Below are positions 16,310-23,493 of a DNA stretch of 29,217 bases, piece by piece (positions within the stretch are counted from its first letter, which is position 1; each line of letters opens with the position of its first letter). The stretch covers positions 1-29,217 of IMG/VR virus record IMGVR_UViG_3300032032_000016, one strand, 5' to 3'. Source of the DNA: a virus. The translations under genes were made by a program, and so were the position numbers. Below the pieces are notes generated by a model that had not been told where the DNA came from, searched no databases, and saw only the letters and a list, made by a program, of their open reading frames with translations.

Positions 16310-17878
16310 TTATTGCTCTCCTGTTGGGGGTTGAGGCATTTCAGCGTTATCTAATGCACCTGTTTTACTTAATGCATTAATGCCGGGTGTTACTGCTTGT
16401 TGAATCATCTGTGCTCGTTGTGCTTGATTATCAGCTTCAGTCACTTCTTCTTCAGTTCTAATTAAATTCTCAGTATCTACCTTTAGTGCTGCACCCCTTC
16501 TCTTTATGTACTCACTAATATTTACATACTTAGCTGCAACTTCTGGTGATAGTGCAAATATATCTTTTACTAAATTATCTAGTTTAATTAAATCGTGGGT
16601 TCTACCTAACGCATCAAGCCCGGTTGTAATTACAGGACTAACTAAATCTTCTGGTAGAGCTGGGAGAATTTTCTTTTTCTCCATATCCCTCATAACTAAT
16701 TTAACTAAAGGTAATTGTAATTCTTGGGAGAGTATAGAATAAATTCCACCAAGAGAATCATCTAGTTCACCAGCCATATATCTTATTTCTTCTGCTGTTA
16801 CTCGTTCTGCATCTCTCTGAACTGCCTCACGTAACATGAATGCAGAAGACAATCTATCTTCGATTCTAGCAACAGTATCTAATGCAACACGAAAGTCTGC
16901 GAACTTATCCATTTGAATTGTAGAAACATCGTTGGCAGTACCAGTACGGAAAGCTCCACTGGTAGCTTTATTTAAATCATCAGCCTTAGTTACACCATTA
17001 GGGTTCACTAAGAATACAACCTTAGCAGCAGCATTAGCTGCAACAACAATAGAACGATGTAGTTGCTCTAGGGTAATTAAATCGCCTAAGTATTCTTCAC
17101 CGTGTCCACGTCCCCATGACTCAGAATCTACTTTATGTAATCTAAGTGCAAGCCAAGGTAAATTATCTTTTGAATAAGTTCCCTTACTATCTGGTACATC
17201 GTGTCCATTTAAAACTTGTTTAACATAATACATTTCTTTATTACTGTTCCACTCAACACATGTGAACATTTCTGTTTGCTTTAATAAATCGTCTGAATCT
17301 TTTATATCACATGCAGAACGAACCTCTGGTTCTAATTCTTCTGGAACAACTAATTCTTTTAATATAATTTTTAATAATTTTCCGGTCGGTGCTCTTGATA
17401 CTACATACTTATCCATGCCATAAACATTTAAACCACACTTCTCTGAATGACTATCGTAATGAACTAAAACATTTCCAGATGAAAGTAGGTGTTTTAATAA
17501 TTCAAAGAAGTTTGTTCTAATAGGGGAGGCTTCAACATAATCCATTACTGAGTTTTCAATATCGGATAAGGCTTTGTCAACTTGAGAGGCATCCTCTACA
17601 CCCATCTCATCTTTTTTAAACTTATCTAAAGCGAGACGAAAGAAGGGACTGTCAGGGGGAAGGAGTGCAAGTAATAGTTTTGCGGATAGATTTGTTATAC
17701 CTCTTGCACCTAAACTTTGGTATGGTGTAGGTAAGTCACTAGAGCCTTCATGACCTTGAGGTGTAATTAAAAATGGGAGGGTAAGTTCTGATACTCGTCT
17801 TGCTCGTCTTAGGAATGGTTCACGTTTAGTTTCCATTCTTGTGTAACGAGCTTTAACGGATTCTTTTGAGTTATACAT
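16310..17878 (-). CDS. Portal / head-tail connector protein (gp8-like)
   Basis: A 522-residue portal protein (T7 gp8: 536), which forms the dodecameric ring for DNA packaging and tail attachment. It aligns with T7 along its length: RARRVSELTLPFLI near the N-terminus, LPTPYQSLGARGITNLSAKLLLALLPP (T7 YQTPWQAVGARGLNNLASKLMLALFP), YLGDLITLEQLHRSIV, VNPNGVTKADDLNKATSGAFRTG, and ERVTAEEIRYMAGELDDSLGGIYSILSQELQLPLV, nearly identical to T7. The C-terminus is Gln-rich and probably flexible. The ATG directly follows the TAA of the 71-residue gene. No Shine-Dalgarno is visible in the preceding 25 bases, so translation probably depends on ribosomes finishing the upstream gene. Confidence 0.97.
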   Translation of the reverse strand: MYNSKESVKARYTRMETKREPFLRRARRVSELTLPFLITPQGHEGSSDLPTPYQSLGARGITNLSAKLLLALLPPDSPFFRLALDKFKKDEMGVEDASQVDKALSDIENSVMDYVEASPIRTNFFELLKHLLSSGNVLVHYDSHSEKCGLNVYGMDKYVVSRAPTGKLLKIILKELVVPEELEPEVRSACDIKDSDDLLKQTEMFTCVEWNSNKEMYYVKQVLNGHDVPDSKGTYSKDNLPWLALRLHKVDSESWGRGHGEEYLGDLITLEQLHRSIVVAANAAAKVVFLVNPNGVTKADDLNKATSGAFRTGTANDVSTIQMDKFADFRVALDTVARIEDRLSSAFMLREAVQRDAERVTAEEIRYMAGELDDSLGGIYSILSQELQLPLVKLVMRDMEKKKILPALPEDLVSPVITTGLDALGRTHDLIKLDNLVKDIFALSPEVAAKYVNISEYIKRRGAALKVDTENLIRTEEEVTEADNQAQRAQMIQQAVTPGINALSKTGALDNAEMPQPPTGEQ

Positions 17879-18094
17879 TTAAGTTGTTTGAGGGATATTA
17901 AGACCAGACTTTTCTGGAGTATTTAAATCAACTTTAAATCCAGAAGTTCCAGTACGTTTTGCACGAGAAGCTAAGTTAGCTGCTAATGCTTTATTACCTC
18001 TACCAAATGTAGGGGCTTCATCTCGTTTTACAACCTCTGCCTTTGGCTCTGGCGGTGGTATTGAAGGTGCTTTGGGTGATAAGAATGAGCACAT
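17879..18094 (-). CDS. Small proline-rich protein upstream of portal (gp6.7/gp7.3-like position)
   Basis: A 71-residue, basic, Pro/Ala-rich protein without a hydrophobic core. It opens MCSFLSPKAPSIPPPEPKAE, reminiscent of T7 gp6.7 (MCFSPKIKTPK), a small virion protein encoded in the same place just before the head genes. The C-terminal half is Gly/Ser/Lys-rich (LASRAKRTGTSGF), similar in style to gp6.7 and gp7.3. The ATG follows the TAG of the preceding gene directly, with GAGG upstream, and the TAA is followed directly by the portal ATG. Virion or tail-assembly function is inferred from the N-terminal likeness and the context. Confidence 0.75.
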   Translation of the reverse strand: MCSFLSPKAPSIPPPEPKAEVVKRDEAPTFGRGNKALAANLASRAKRTGTSGFKVDLNTPEKSGLNIPQTT

Positions 18095-18289
18095 CTATTT
18101 GTAACCCTCTTTCTCTTGTTGTTTAGAGATTTCAATTAATTGATTAACAACAAACTGAACTCCAGCATCGAATGCGATGTTCCAAGGAGTTAGTGGTGTA
18201 TTGGCATCTCTATCTGTAGGAGCTTTTAGGGGATAAACATTAGATAAGTACTGAGCAAATTCCGGTGCTATGTAAGGTTTTTCTTCCAT
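18095..18289 (-). CDS. Small conserved-looking hypothetical protein
   Basis: A 64-residue acidic protein starting MEEKPYIAPEFAQYLSN, with a C-terminal amphipathic helix (FVVNQLIEISKQQEKEGYK). An in-frame GTG at 18304 would add five residues. I prefer the ATG at 18289, although neither start has a strong ribosome binding site. No enzymatic motif or membrane segment is visible. The gene abuts the gp6.7-like gene (TAG followed at once by ATG), so it belongs to the late structural operon. A small structural or assembly protein is the most natural guess, but I do not recognise a named family. Confidence 0.65.
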   Translation of the reverse strand: MEEKPYIAPEFAQYLSNVYPLKAPTDRDANTPLTPWNIAFDAGVQFVVNQLIEISKQQEKEGYK

Positions 18290-18328
18290 TAAAATTTTGT
18301 CCACATTAAGGGATTACCACAAAGGTTA

Positions 18329-18634
18329 CTATTTAACGGTAACATCTTGATTAACCAGATATTCTAATAACCATGCTAGATATACTTTAGCCTTAGCTAA
18401 ATCCTCTAAACCGTCAGCATGTTTATCCGGGTATCTTGAAATATATTTAATAACATTTCCTCTTAGATAACCCTCCATTTGTTCAGGAGTCATTACTGAC
18501 TTCATGTAATCTATTGGTTGAATATCTTTATCACTATAATGTGATTGTGTTTTTACATAATTAAACTGGTCTACATTAGGTTTTGATACACCAGCTTCTA
18601 ATTTTTCTACGTAATTATCTACATCGGCTGCCAT
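18329..18634 (-). CDS. DUF3310-family protein (related to part of T7 gp1.7)
   Basis: A 101-residue protein whose second half carries the DUF3310 signature: HYSDKDIQPIDYMKSVMTPEQMEGYLRGNVIKYISRY followed by LEDLAKAKVYLAWLLEYL, a compact all-helical module. DUF3310 proteins are widespread in phages. The T7 relative gp1.7 is a nucleotide kinase, but whether this short version has kinase activity cannot be told from sequence. No P-loop is present. The ATG lies 16 bases inside the end of the exonuclease gene, with AGGAGA upstream. It closes the replication block, which fits a role in nucleotide metabolism. After its TAG come about 40 bases without a gene before the next start. Confidence 0.85.
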   Translation of the reverse strand: MAADVDNYVEKLEAGVSKPNVDQFNYVKTQSHYSDKDIQPIDYMKSVMTPEQMEGYLRGNVIKYISRYPDKHADGLEDLAKAKVYLAWLLEYLVNQDVTVK

Positions 18635-19413
18635 AATTTAATTTCTCCTGTATGAAAATTATAATCTTCTGCACGTAGTATTCGTGCTAACCTAGCTTGA
18701 ACAAGGGCATCTTTTTCACCAAGCCCTCTCTTTTCATATGTATCAACTACTGCACCCCACCATTTACTAGGTTCAAAATAGTTTAAAATTTTGTGTGCTC
18801 TTTTTAAACCAATGCTAGGACACCCTGAATAATTATCTGCTGTATCTCCTGTCAATGTTTGTATCATATGATTAAAATTTGCTTCAGCAGTAGGTACATA
18901 TCTCCTAGTTTTCTTTATAGGATTTATCCAACGACAGGGTACAGTGAAAAAATCTTTATCAATACTTACTACAACTTTTTGTACATCATCCTTAAGTGTA
19001 GCCTGTATACCAATAACATCATCCGCTTCTAGGGAAGGAAACTTTAAAACATTATAATTCTCTTGAAGATATTCTCTGGCTTTTTTTAATAAAACTGGTT
19101 TATGTACAGACTTTCTATTAGCTTTGTAGTCTGGAGATAAATTTTTTCTCCAGTTTTTAGTATCATCTGATAATGCCATAACAATATTAGCTTCCTTTAT
19201 TAGTTCTTTCTTTTTAAAAGGTTTACCAATAATCATGTCATCAACAACCGCTATCCAATCAGAGATAGTATTCTTAATTGCTGGTATTAATTTCTCAGGG
19301 TAAGGTTCACAACACATCTCACCGCAGCAATCATCTGTTTTAAAATCAACAGCAATCTCACTTGATGCTGCTGCACGATAAGCAATAATATCTGCATCAA
19401 TTAATATATCCAT
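18619..19413 (-). CDS. 5'-3' exonuclease (T7 gp6-like)
   Basis: A 264-residue FEN/PIN-fold exonuclease. T7 gp6 (300 residues) removes RNA primers, degrades host DNA and makes recombinogenic ends. Metal-binding carboxylates are in place: D6 and D8 (DILIDADIIAYR), D82/D83 with WRK, E128-D130-D131 (LEADDVIG), D151 and D153 (SIDKDF), D189 and D192 (TGDTADNY). DYKANRK and the end LARILRAEDYNFHTGEIKLW match T7 PNYKANRK and MARILRFNEYNFIDKEIYLW. I chose the ATG at 19413 (GAGG five bases upstream, seven-base gap from the preceding stop) over one at 19431. An unusual CC-x3-CC cluster lies at residues 28-34. It follows the polymerase region as in T7. Confidence 0.95.
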   Translation of the reverse strand: MDILIDADIIAYRAAASSEIAVDFKTDDCCGEMCCEPYPEKLIPAIKNTISDWIAVVDDMIIGKPFKKKELIKEANIVMALSDDTKNWRKNLSPDYKANRKSVHKPVLLKKAREYLQENYNVLKFPSLEADDVIGIQATLKDDVQKVVVSIDKDFFTVPCRWINPIKKTRRYVPTAEANFNHMIQTLTGDTADNYSGCPSIGLKRAHKILNYFEPSKWWGAVVDTYEKRGLGEKDALVQARLARILRAEDYNFHTGEIKLWQPM

Positions 19414-19420
19414 AGTAACC

Positions 19421-19552
19421 TCATTGGGCATCTAACAGCCCCTCTAAATTTGAAAACACAGTCCAATAAAATAACCACTCATTATGTAGTTCTTCAAAAT
19501 TTTTAATTTTTTTATCGTCTGTTGTCCACCTACCCTTTACCCATAGTTTCAT
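19421..19552 (-). CDS. 43-residue hypothetical protein between HNH and exonuclease genes
   Basis: The small frame starts at the ATG at 19552, preceded by GGAG at a six-base spacing, 23 bases inside the end of the HNH-type gene. It ends seven bases before the exonuclease start. The product MKLWVKGRWTTDDKKIKNFE continues into an aromatic helix (LHNEWLFYWTVFSN) and ends LEGLLDAQ. It has four Trp in 43 residues. T7 has small genes here too (5.5-5.9), some of which inhibit host nucleases or nucleoid proteins, but no sequence link is visible. The good ribosome binding site and tight packing argue that it is expressed. Confidence 0.6.
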   Translation of the reverse strand: MKLWVKGRWTTDDKKIKNFEELHNEWLFYWTVFSNLEGLLDAQ

Positions 19553-19877
19553 AAACCTCTCCAACCCATTTAGCAAATTTAAGTAGCTCCTCTGGGGTAG
19601 CATTTGATTTCATATTATTAGCCAGTAAAGAAATTATCTGTACATTTCCCGGAACATATCCCATGCTTGGATTAATGCGGTCAAATGATGGGGAGTGTTT
19701 TGACACGCCACCAAAGTATTCTAAGGGGACATTGAGGACAGGACAAAATTTTGGAAACTCCACATCTTCAAAAGAAATAGTGAACTCTACCTTCCTTTGT
19801 CTAGCCCTATTCTTTTTATAAAGAAAAATTAGACGTTGCCGACTAATGAGTGCTTGCCCAAGTTTTACCAATTCCAT
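19530..19877 (-). CDS. HNH-endonuclease-like protein (T7 gp5.3 position)
   Basis: The conserved part reads KFCPVLNVPLEYFGG, then HSPSFDRINPSMGYVPGNVQ and NNMKSNATPEELLKFAKWV. This Cys-Pro-Val-Leu / Ser-x-Asp-Arg-Ile-x-Pro-Ser-x-Gly-Tyr-Val-x-Gly-Asn-Val pattern is standard for a small phage HNH-type nuclease family. It lies directly after DNA polymerase, as the HNH gene 5.3 does in T7. The ATG at 19877 (115 residues) overlaps the polymerase end by 35 bases; no better start exists after the polymerase stop, so the true N-terminus is uncertain. It may be a selfish homing endonuclease or a recombination nuclease. Activity is not certain because the full catalytic H-N-H set cannot be assigned by eye. 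Confidence 0.75.
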   Translation of the reverse strand: MELVKLGQALISRQRLIFLYKKNRARQRKVEFTISFEDVEFPKFCPVLNVPLEYFGGVSKHSPSFDRINPSMGYVPGNVQIISLLANNMKSNATPEELLKFAKWVGEVYETMGKG

Positions 19878-21708
19878 AATGACCGTCCAATTCACAACGT
19901 AAGTTGTAATGTTCCCCAGCTTTTTTAATAGCATCAACTGCTGTCTTACCAACAAGGTCAGCTATCCCCGATTCACACTCTATTTGCCACTCATCATGTA
20001 CGTTAGCAACAAATTCATATTTATCTTTATATGGTAATAGTAGTTCATCTAAAATAACTAAAGCTTTTTTTGTAACGACTGCTCCAGCCCCTTGGACGAG
20101 TGAATTAACGCAACTTGCAATTGATTTAGGATAGAGTCTACGCCTGTCAAGTCCATACAAGTATCCTCTTCGTTCAAAAACTTGTCGCACGTCTTTAACA
20201 AACTCTCCAAGTGCTGGAAGGCTACGCTCCAACTTACGTCTCGATTCTCTACCCAATTTAACCAAACACTTGTCAGAGTATGGAGGACGTGAGTTCTCAG
20301 GAATGTCTTGGTACACAATATCTCCGAGCTTGTGGTCTCCAGCCCCATATACCCATGCGTAATACCACGTCTTAGCGTTAGCTCTTGAGTGCAAGCCAAT
20401 AGCTCTTTGGTTAACGCTGTGAGCATCGTTGCCCTCTCCCTTTTTCCCACTAACGACAGTCCGACCATACTCACCTCCATCTATACGAGCTACCATATGT
20501 GCAAACACTCTAAGTTCAAGAGCATCAACATCAACACCAACTAAAGAAAAACCCTCCGGCACAGTAAATAGAGAACGACACTCTGTACCATACGGAGAAT
20601 TGCTAGACACCACCTGACCCATGTTCGGATTCTGGTGTGTCATTCTCCCGGTAATTGTGCCACCTGTATTCACACTTCCATGTATACGTCCACTACGCTC
20701 ATGTCTTAACCAAGCCTTATCTCCTTCCGCTAATTGAGCTATCCGTTTCTGGATAAGCATGTACTCAATCAACGTATCAAGGGGAGGCGGAGACTCCATG
20801 TCTTGGTATAAGGTTTTTAATTTACGTAGTACCTTCTCATCTACCTTTGGTTTGCCGGAGGGTGTAAACTCATCTGGTTTCCAATCATATAAGTTCATTA
20901 ATCTATCTGCTATATGGTCAGTAGAGTTTGGATTAAACTCTAATAACTTTTTCCTTTGAATAGGAACTCCTTTAATATAACCGAGCGTTTTATTATCTCT
21001 CTTAGGGGTGAACAATTTACCCGGCTTATAGAAACTACCAAATATATCTGCTAGTTCTTTATATAATTTATCTCTCTTTTCTGAAAGAACCCCATATAAT
21101 TTGTTAGCAGCATCAACATCAAACATAAACCCATGTTGAATTTGTCTATTAACTATCTTAGCAACACTATGTTCTAAGTCTAAACACTGTTGCGAATAGT
21201 TATGCTTATCAAGTTTATTAAATAAAGCTAATGTAACTTCACAATCTCTAATACAATACTCTTCCATTTCTTTTGACCACTCAGCCCAAGGGTCTAACTC
21301 CTGTTCCTTCATTCGGTCTGCATAATCATCTTTCGGAAAACCTAAACGTAAACCCCAAGCCTCTAAGGAATGTCTACCAAAATATTTTACAGGTATCCAA
21401 TCACATGTTTTACTCTTAGCCCAGTCAAGATTATTTAAATTAGAAAAGATAACTCGAGACATAACTATTGTATCCAGAATCTTCCCGGTAAATTTAAATC
21501 CATATAATTTTTTAAGAGCTGGTAAGTCAAACATAATAATATTATGTCCACAAATGGTATCAGCTTTACTTAAATGTTTAAGCCCTTCTTTCATTTCATA
21601 ATTTGTATAACGATAATAGTTTCCTGTATCACTATCTATTATACAAAGAGAGTGAATCTTTGTTAGCGTATCTAATAAACCATTAGTTTCTAAATCAAAA
21701 ATCAACAT
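19843..21708 (-). CDS. DNA polymerase with 3'-5' exonuclease (T7 gp5-like, family A)
   Basis: A 621-residue replicative polymerase (T7 gp5: 704). I chose the ATG at 21708, giving MLIFDLETNGLL and placing exonuclease residues at D5 and E7, exactly as in T7. It overlaps the primase-helicase end by 14 bases with GAGG upstream. The other exonuclease motifs are MFDLPALKK and YCIRDCEVT. Polymerase motif A has D393 and E398 (GVDVDALELR). Motif B has R442, K446 and Y450 (RANAKTWYYAWVYGAG), where Tyr equals T7 Y526, the residue permitting dideoxynucleotide use. Motif C has H571 and D572, the same distance from the C-terminus as in T7. The end GKTWASTH resembles T7 GKNWAICH. Host thioredoxin may be the processivity factor as in T7, but I could not confirm a binding loop. 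Confidence 0.97.
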   Translation of the reverse strand: MLIFDLETNGLLDTLTKIHSLCIIDSDTGNYYRYTNYEMKEGLKHLSKADTICGHNIIMFDLPALKKLYGFKFTGKILDTIVMSRVIFSNLNNLDWAKSKTCDWIPVKYFGRHSLEAWGLRLGFPKDDYADRMKEQELDPWAEWSKEMEEYCIRDCEVTLALFNKLDKHNYSQQCLDLEHSVAKIVNRQIQHGFMFDVDAANKLYGVLSEKRDKLYKELADIFGSFYKPGKLFTPKRDNKTLGYIKGVPIQRKKLLEFNPNSTDHIADRLMNLYDWKPDEFTPSGKPKVDEKVLRKLKTLYQDMESPPPLDTLIEYMLIQKRIAQLAEGDKAWLRHERSGRIHGSVNTGGTITGRMTHQNPNMGQVVSSNSPYGTECRSLFTVPEGFSLVGVDVDALELRVFAHMVARIDGGEYGRTVVSGKKGEGNDAHSVNQRAIGLHSRANAKTWYYAWVYGAGDHKLGDIVYQDIPENSRPPYSDKCLVKLGRESRRKLERSLPALGEFVKDVRQVFERRGYLYGLDRRRLYPKSIASCVNSLVQGAGAVVTKKALVILDELLLPYKDKYEFVANVHDEWQIECESGIADLVGKTAVDAIKKAGEHYNLRCELDGHYGIGKTWASTH

Positions 21709-23347
21709 GCTTATTTTCCTCTTGTTCATCAAACGGACACGGTTGTTTAGTAGAATTAATTCTGCCTGTATCAGAATCATATCCTAAGTAAACACACTCC
21801 CCGGTACTACGTCCTGTGTATCTATCTTTAAGAATACGTAGTGTTGTTGTATGTCTTAAAGCTTCTTCTTCTGCCTGTTGGTTACGCTCTAGTCCGAAAC
21901 AAAAATTACACCACTGACCAATTGCTCTTGAACCCCTGAAGTGTCTAAGCATTACTCGACCACCCTCTTCATGTGGTTTTCCTTCGGGCGTTGCAAGGTG
22001 TGTAATAATAAATAATGTAAACCCAAGCTCTCTAACTAATGTTGCGAGGTCTGTCATTATTCTATCAAGCTCTCGTCTTTCATCACCCTCATGTCCGGTA
22101 ACGAGTGCGGTAATATGGTCTAAGAAAATATATTTACAATCACAATTAACTACCATGTATCTAATCTTAGACTTGATACTATTGTAATCCATATAACCAA
22201 AGTGGTCATGAAAAAAGAAATTACCTTTAGCTAATGTCTCATTGAAAGAATTATCTTTTTGCTCTTGAGTATATACAGCATCAGGAATGTGGAAAGGAAT
22301 GTTTCCATGCTTACTCATTATTGATAGTGCTGTATCAGTTACATTTTCTTCTAAAAATATTAGACCAACATTTTTGTTATGCTCTAAACCAATATGTGTT
22401 GCTATCTCTTTATAAAATTCAGACTTACCCATGCCAGTGCCAGCACCTAAACAAATTATTTCACCCTGTCTAATACCATAGGTTAATTTAGTTAGGTCTT
22501 CATAAGGATAAGACAAGCCCCACTCAAGAGGCTTATCAATTGACTCCTTTAATTCACTGCCACATATAATTCCGTCAGGTCTATAAGGTCTTGCACCCCA
22601 TATAGAATCAATTATCTTGGCAACTTCACCGTGTTTTAATAACTCATTAGCATCTTTAGCTCCATCAAGTTTTGCTATCTTACATTTACCCGGGGAAAAT
22701 AATGAAGCACACTCCTCGGCTGCAACAAGACCAGCACTATCATTATCAAACATAAGAATAACTGACTCAAAATTCTCAAGCCATTCTAGTTGTTTAGATA
22801 ATTGCTTACGTGCTGAAGCTGCTCCGTGAGATAAACTAACGACAGGGTATTTATTCCCATTACATTGGCTAACAGAAAGAGCATCAAGTTCTCCCTCTGT
22901 TACTACTATCATTTTACCACTACTTCTCCAAACATTTTGTCCGAACAAAGTAATGTCAGATGTATCCCCTATCCAAACAAATTTTTTATCTGGATATCTT
23001 AATTTTTGTGCAACTACTTTCCCTTTACTGTTCGCGTAGTTTGCGACTTGAACGGTAATTTTCTTTTTATCTTTTGCCACAAGATATGAAAACTTAGTAG
23101 TTGTATCTTGCGTAATTCCTCTCGACTTAAGCGAAACTGATTCGCCATTGAGTAATACATATCGTCCATCCACAGCACTATCTCGAACAGGTATGCTGCT
23201 AGTATTGTCGGAAACATTATTATAATGACTATTGCAACTGAAACAATACCCATGACCATCTGTATAAATCGCAAGAGCATCGCTACTACCACACTCAGCA
23301 TTAGGACAAGCACCGTGTTTAATAAATTCACTATCATCTTCTTTCAC
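21695..23347 (-). CDS. Bifunctional primase-helicase (T7 gp4-like)
   Basis: A 550-residue protein with all T7 gp4 modules. The zinc-binding domain has C14, C19, C35 and C38. The TOPRIM primase core has E151 (VVTEGELDAL) and D201/D203 (LMFDNDSAG). The RecA-type ring helicase has Walker A GAGTGMGKS with K308, catalytic E334 (LEEN), Walker B FLDH with D410, H450 (IITH) and the arginine finger R509 (KDRYTG). The acidic C-terminus ends VDF, with a terminal Phe as in T7, where it contacts DNA polymerase. The start is GTG at 23347; the ATG a few bases downstream is out of frame. It overlaps the 43-residue upstream gene by 14 bases and the polymerase gene by 14 bases. Confidence 0.97.
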   Translation of the reverse strand: MKEDDSEFIKHGACPNAECGSSDALAIYTDGHGYCFSCNSHYNNVSDNTSSIPVRDSAVDGRYVLLNGESVSLKSRGITQDTTTKFSYLVAKDKKKITVQVANYANSKGKVVAQKLRYPDKKFVWIGDTSDITLFGQNVWRSSGKMIVVTEGELDALSVSQCNGNKYPVVSLSHGAASARKQLSKQLEWLENFESVILMFDNDSAGLVAAEECASLFSPGKCKIAKLDGAKDANELLKHGEVAKIIDSIWGARPYRPDGIICGSELKESIDKPLEWGLSYPYEDLTKLTYGIRQGEIICLGAGTGMGKSEFYKEIATHIGLEHNKNVGLIFLEENVTDTALSIMSKHGNIPFHIPDAVYTQEQKDNSFNETLAKGNFFFHDHFGYMDYNSIKSKIRYMVVNCDCKYIFLDHITALVTGHEGDERRELDRIMTDLATLVRELGFTLFIITHLATPEGKPHEEGGRVMLRHFRGSRAIGQWCNFCFGLERNQQAEEEALRHTTTLRILKDRYTGRSTGECVYLGYDSDTGRINSTKQPCPFDEQEENKHVDF

Positions 23348-23465
23348 CTTTATTTTTTCTCCCTACATGCCATAGTTGTTTTCTAGTTATTATTCCAGAA
23401 CTGGAATTAACAACTCCCCCAGCTTTTTCATAAGCTAACCTCATTGCAGTCTTTTGTATTAACAT
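23334..23465 (-). CDS. 43-residue hypothetical protein upstream of primase-helicase
   Basis: The small frame fills the gap between the ribonucleotide reductase and primase-helicase genes. The ATG at 23465 is preceded by AAGGAG at a nine-base spacing. The TGA lies 14 bases inside the next gene. The product begins MLIQKTAMRLAYEKAGGVVN and ends in a basic stretch (GRKNKGERR), net positively charged. No family is recognised. The strong ribosome binding site and the coupling overlap, in front of a gene that starts with GTG, suggest it may serve to load ribosomes onto the primase-helicase start as well as make a peptide. Confidence 0.65.
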   Translation of the reverse strand: MLIQKTAMRLAYEKAGGVVNSSSGIITRKQLWHVGRKNKGERR

Positions 23466-23475
23466 AGGTCTTTTC

Positions 23476-23493
23476 TCCTTAAGCTTACTGTTA
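23476..23493 (-). repeat. Shared stop-to-ribosome-binding-site motif, copy 1
   Basis: The minus-strand sequence TAACAGTAAGCTTAAGGA begins with the stop codon of the ribonucleotide reductase gene and ends in the Shine-Dalgarno of the 43-residue gene. It matches the motif at 27598-27615 at 17 of 18 positions. A conserved intergenic element or recombination footprint is possible; see the findings. Confidence 0.7.

Noticed and set aside
20058-20480. 140-residue minus-strand open frame inside the DNA polymerase gene
   Set aside because: It overlaps the catalytic core of a well-conserved polymerase in another frame, has no recognisable product and is a by-product of the codon usage there.
23014-23337. 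107-residue hydrophobic minus-strand frame at the start of the primase-helicase gene
   Set aside because: It looks membrane-like, but it lies wholly within the zinc and primase domains in a shifted frame. The hydrophobicity comes from T-rich codons read out of frame.
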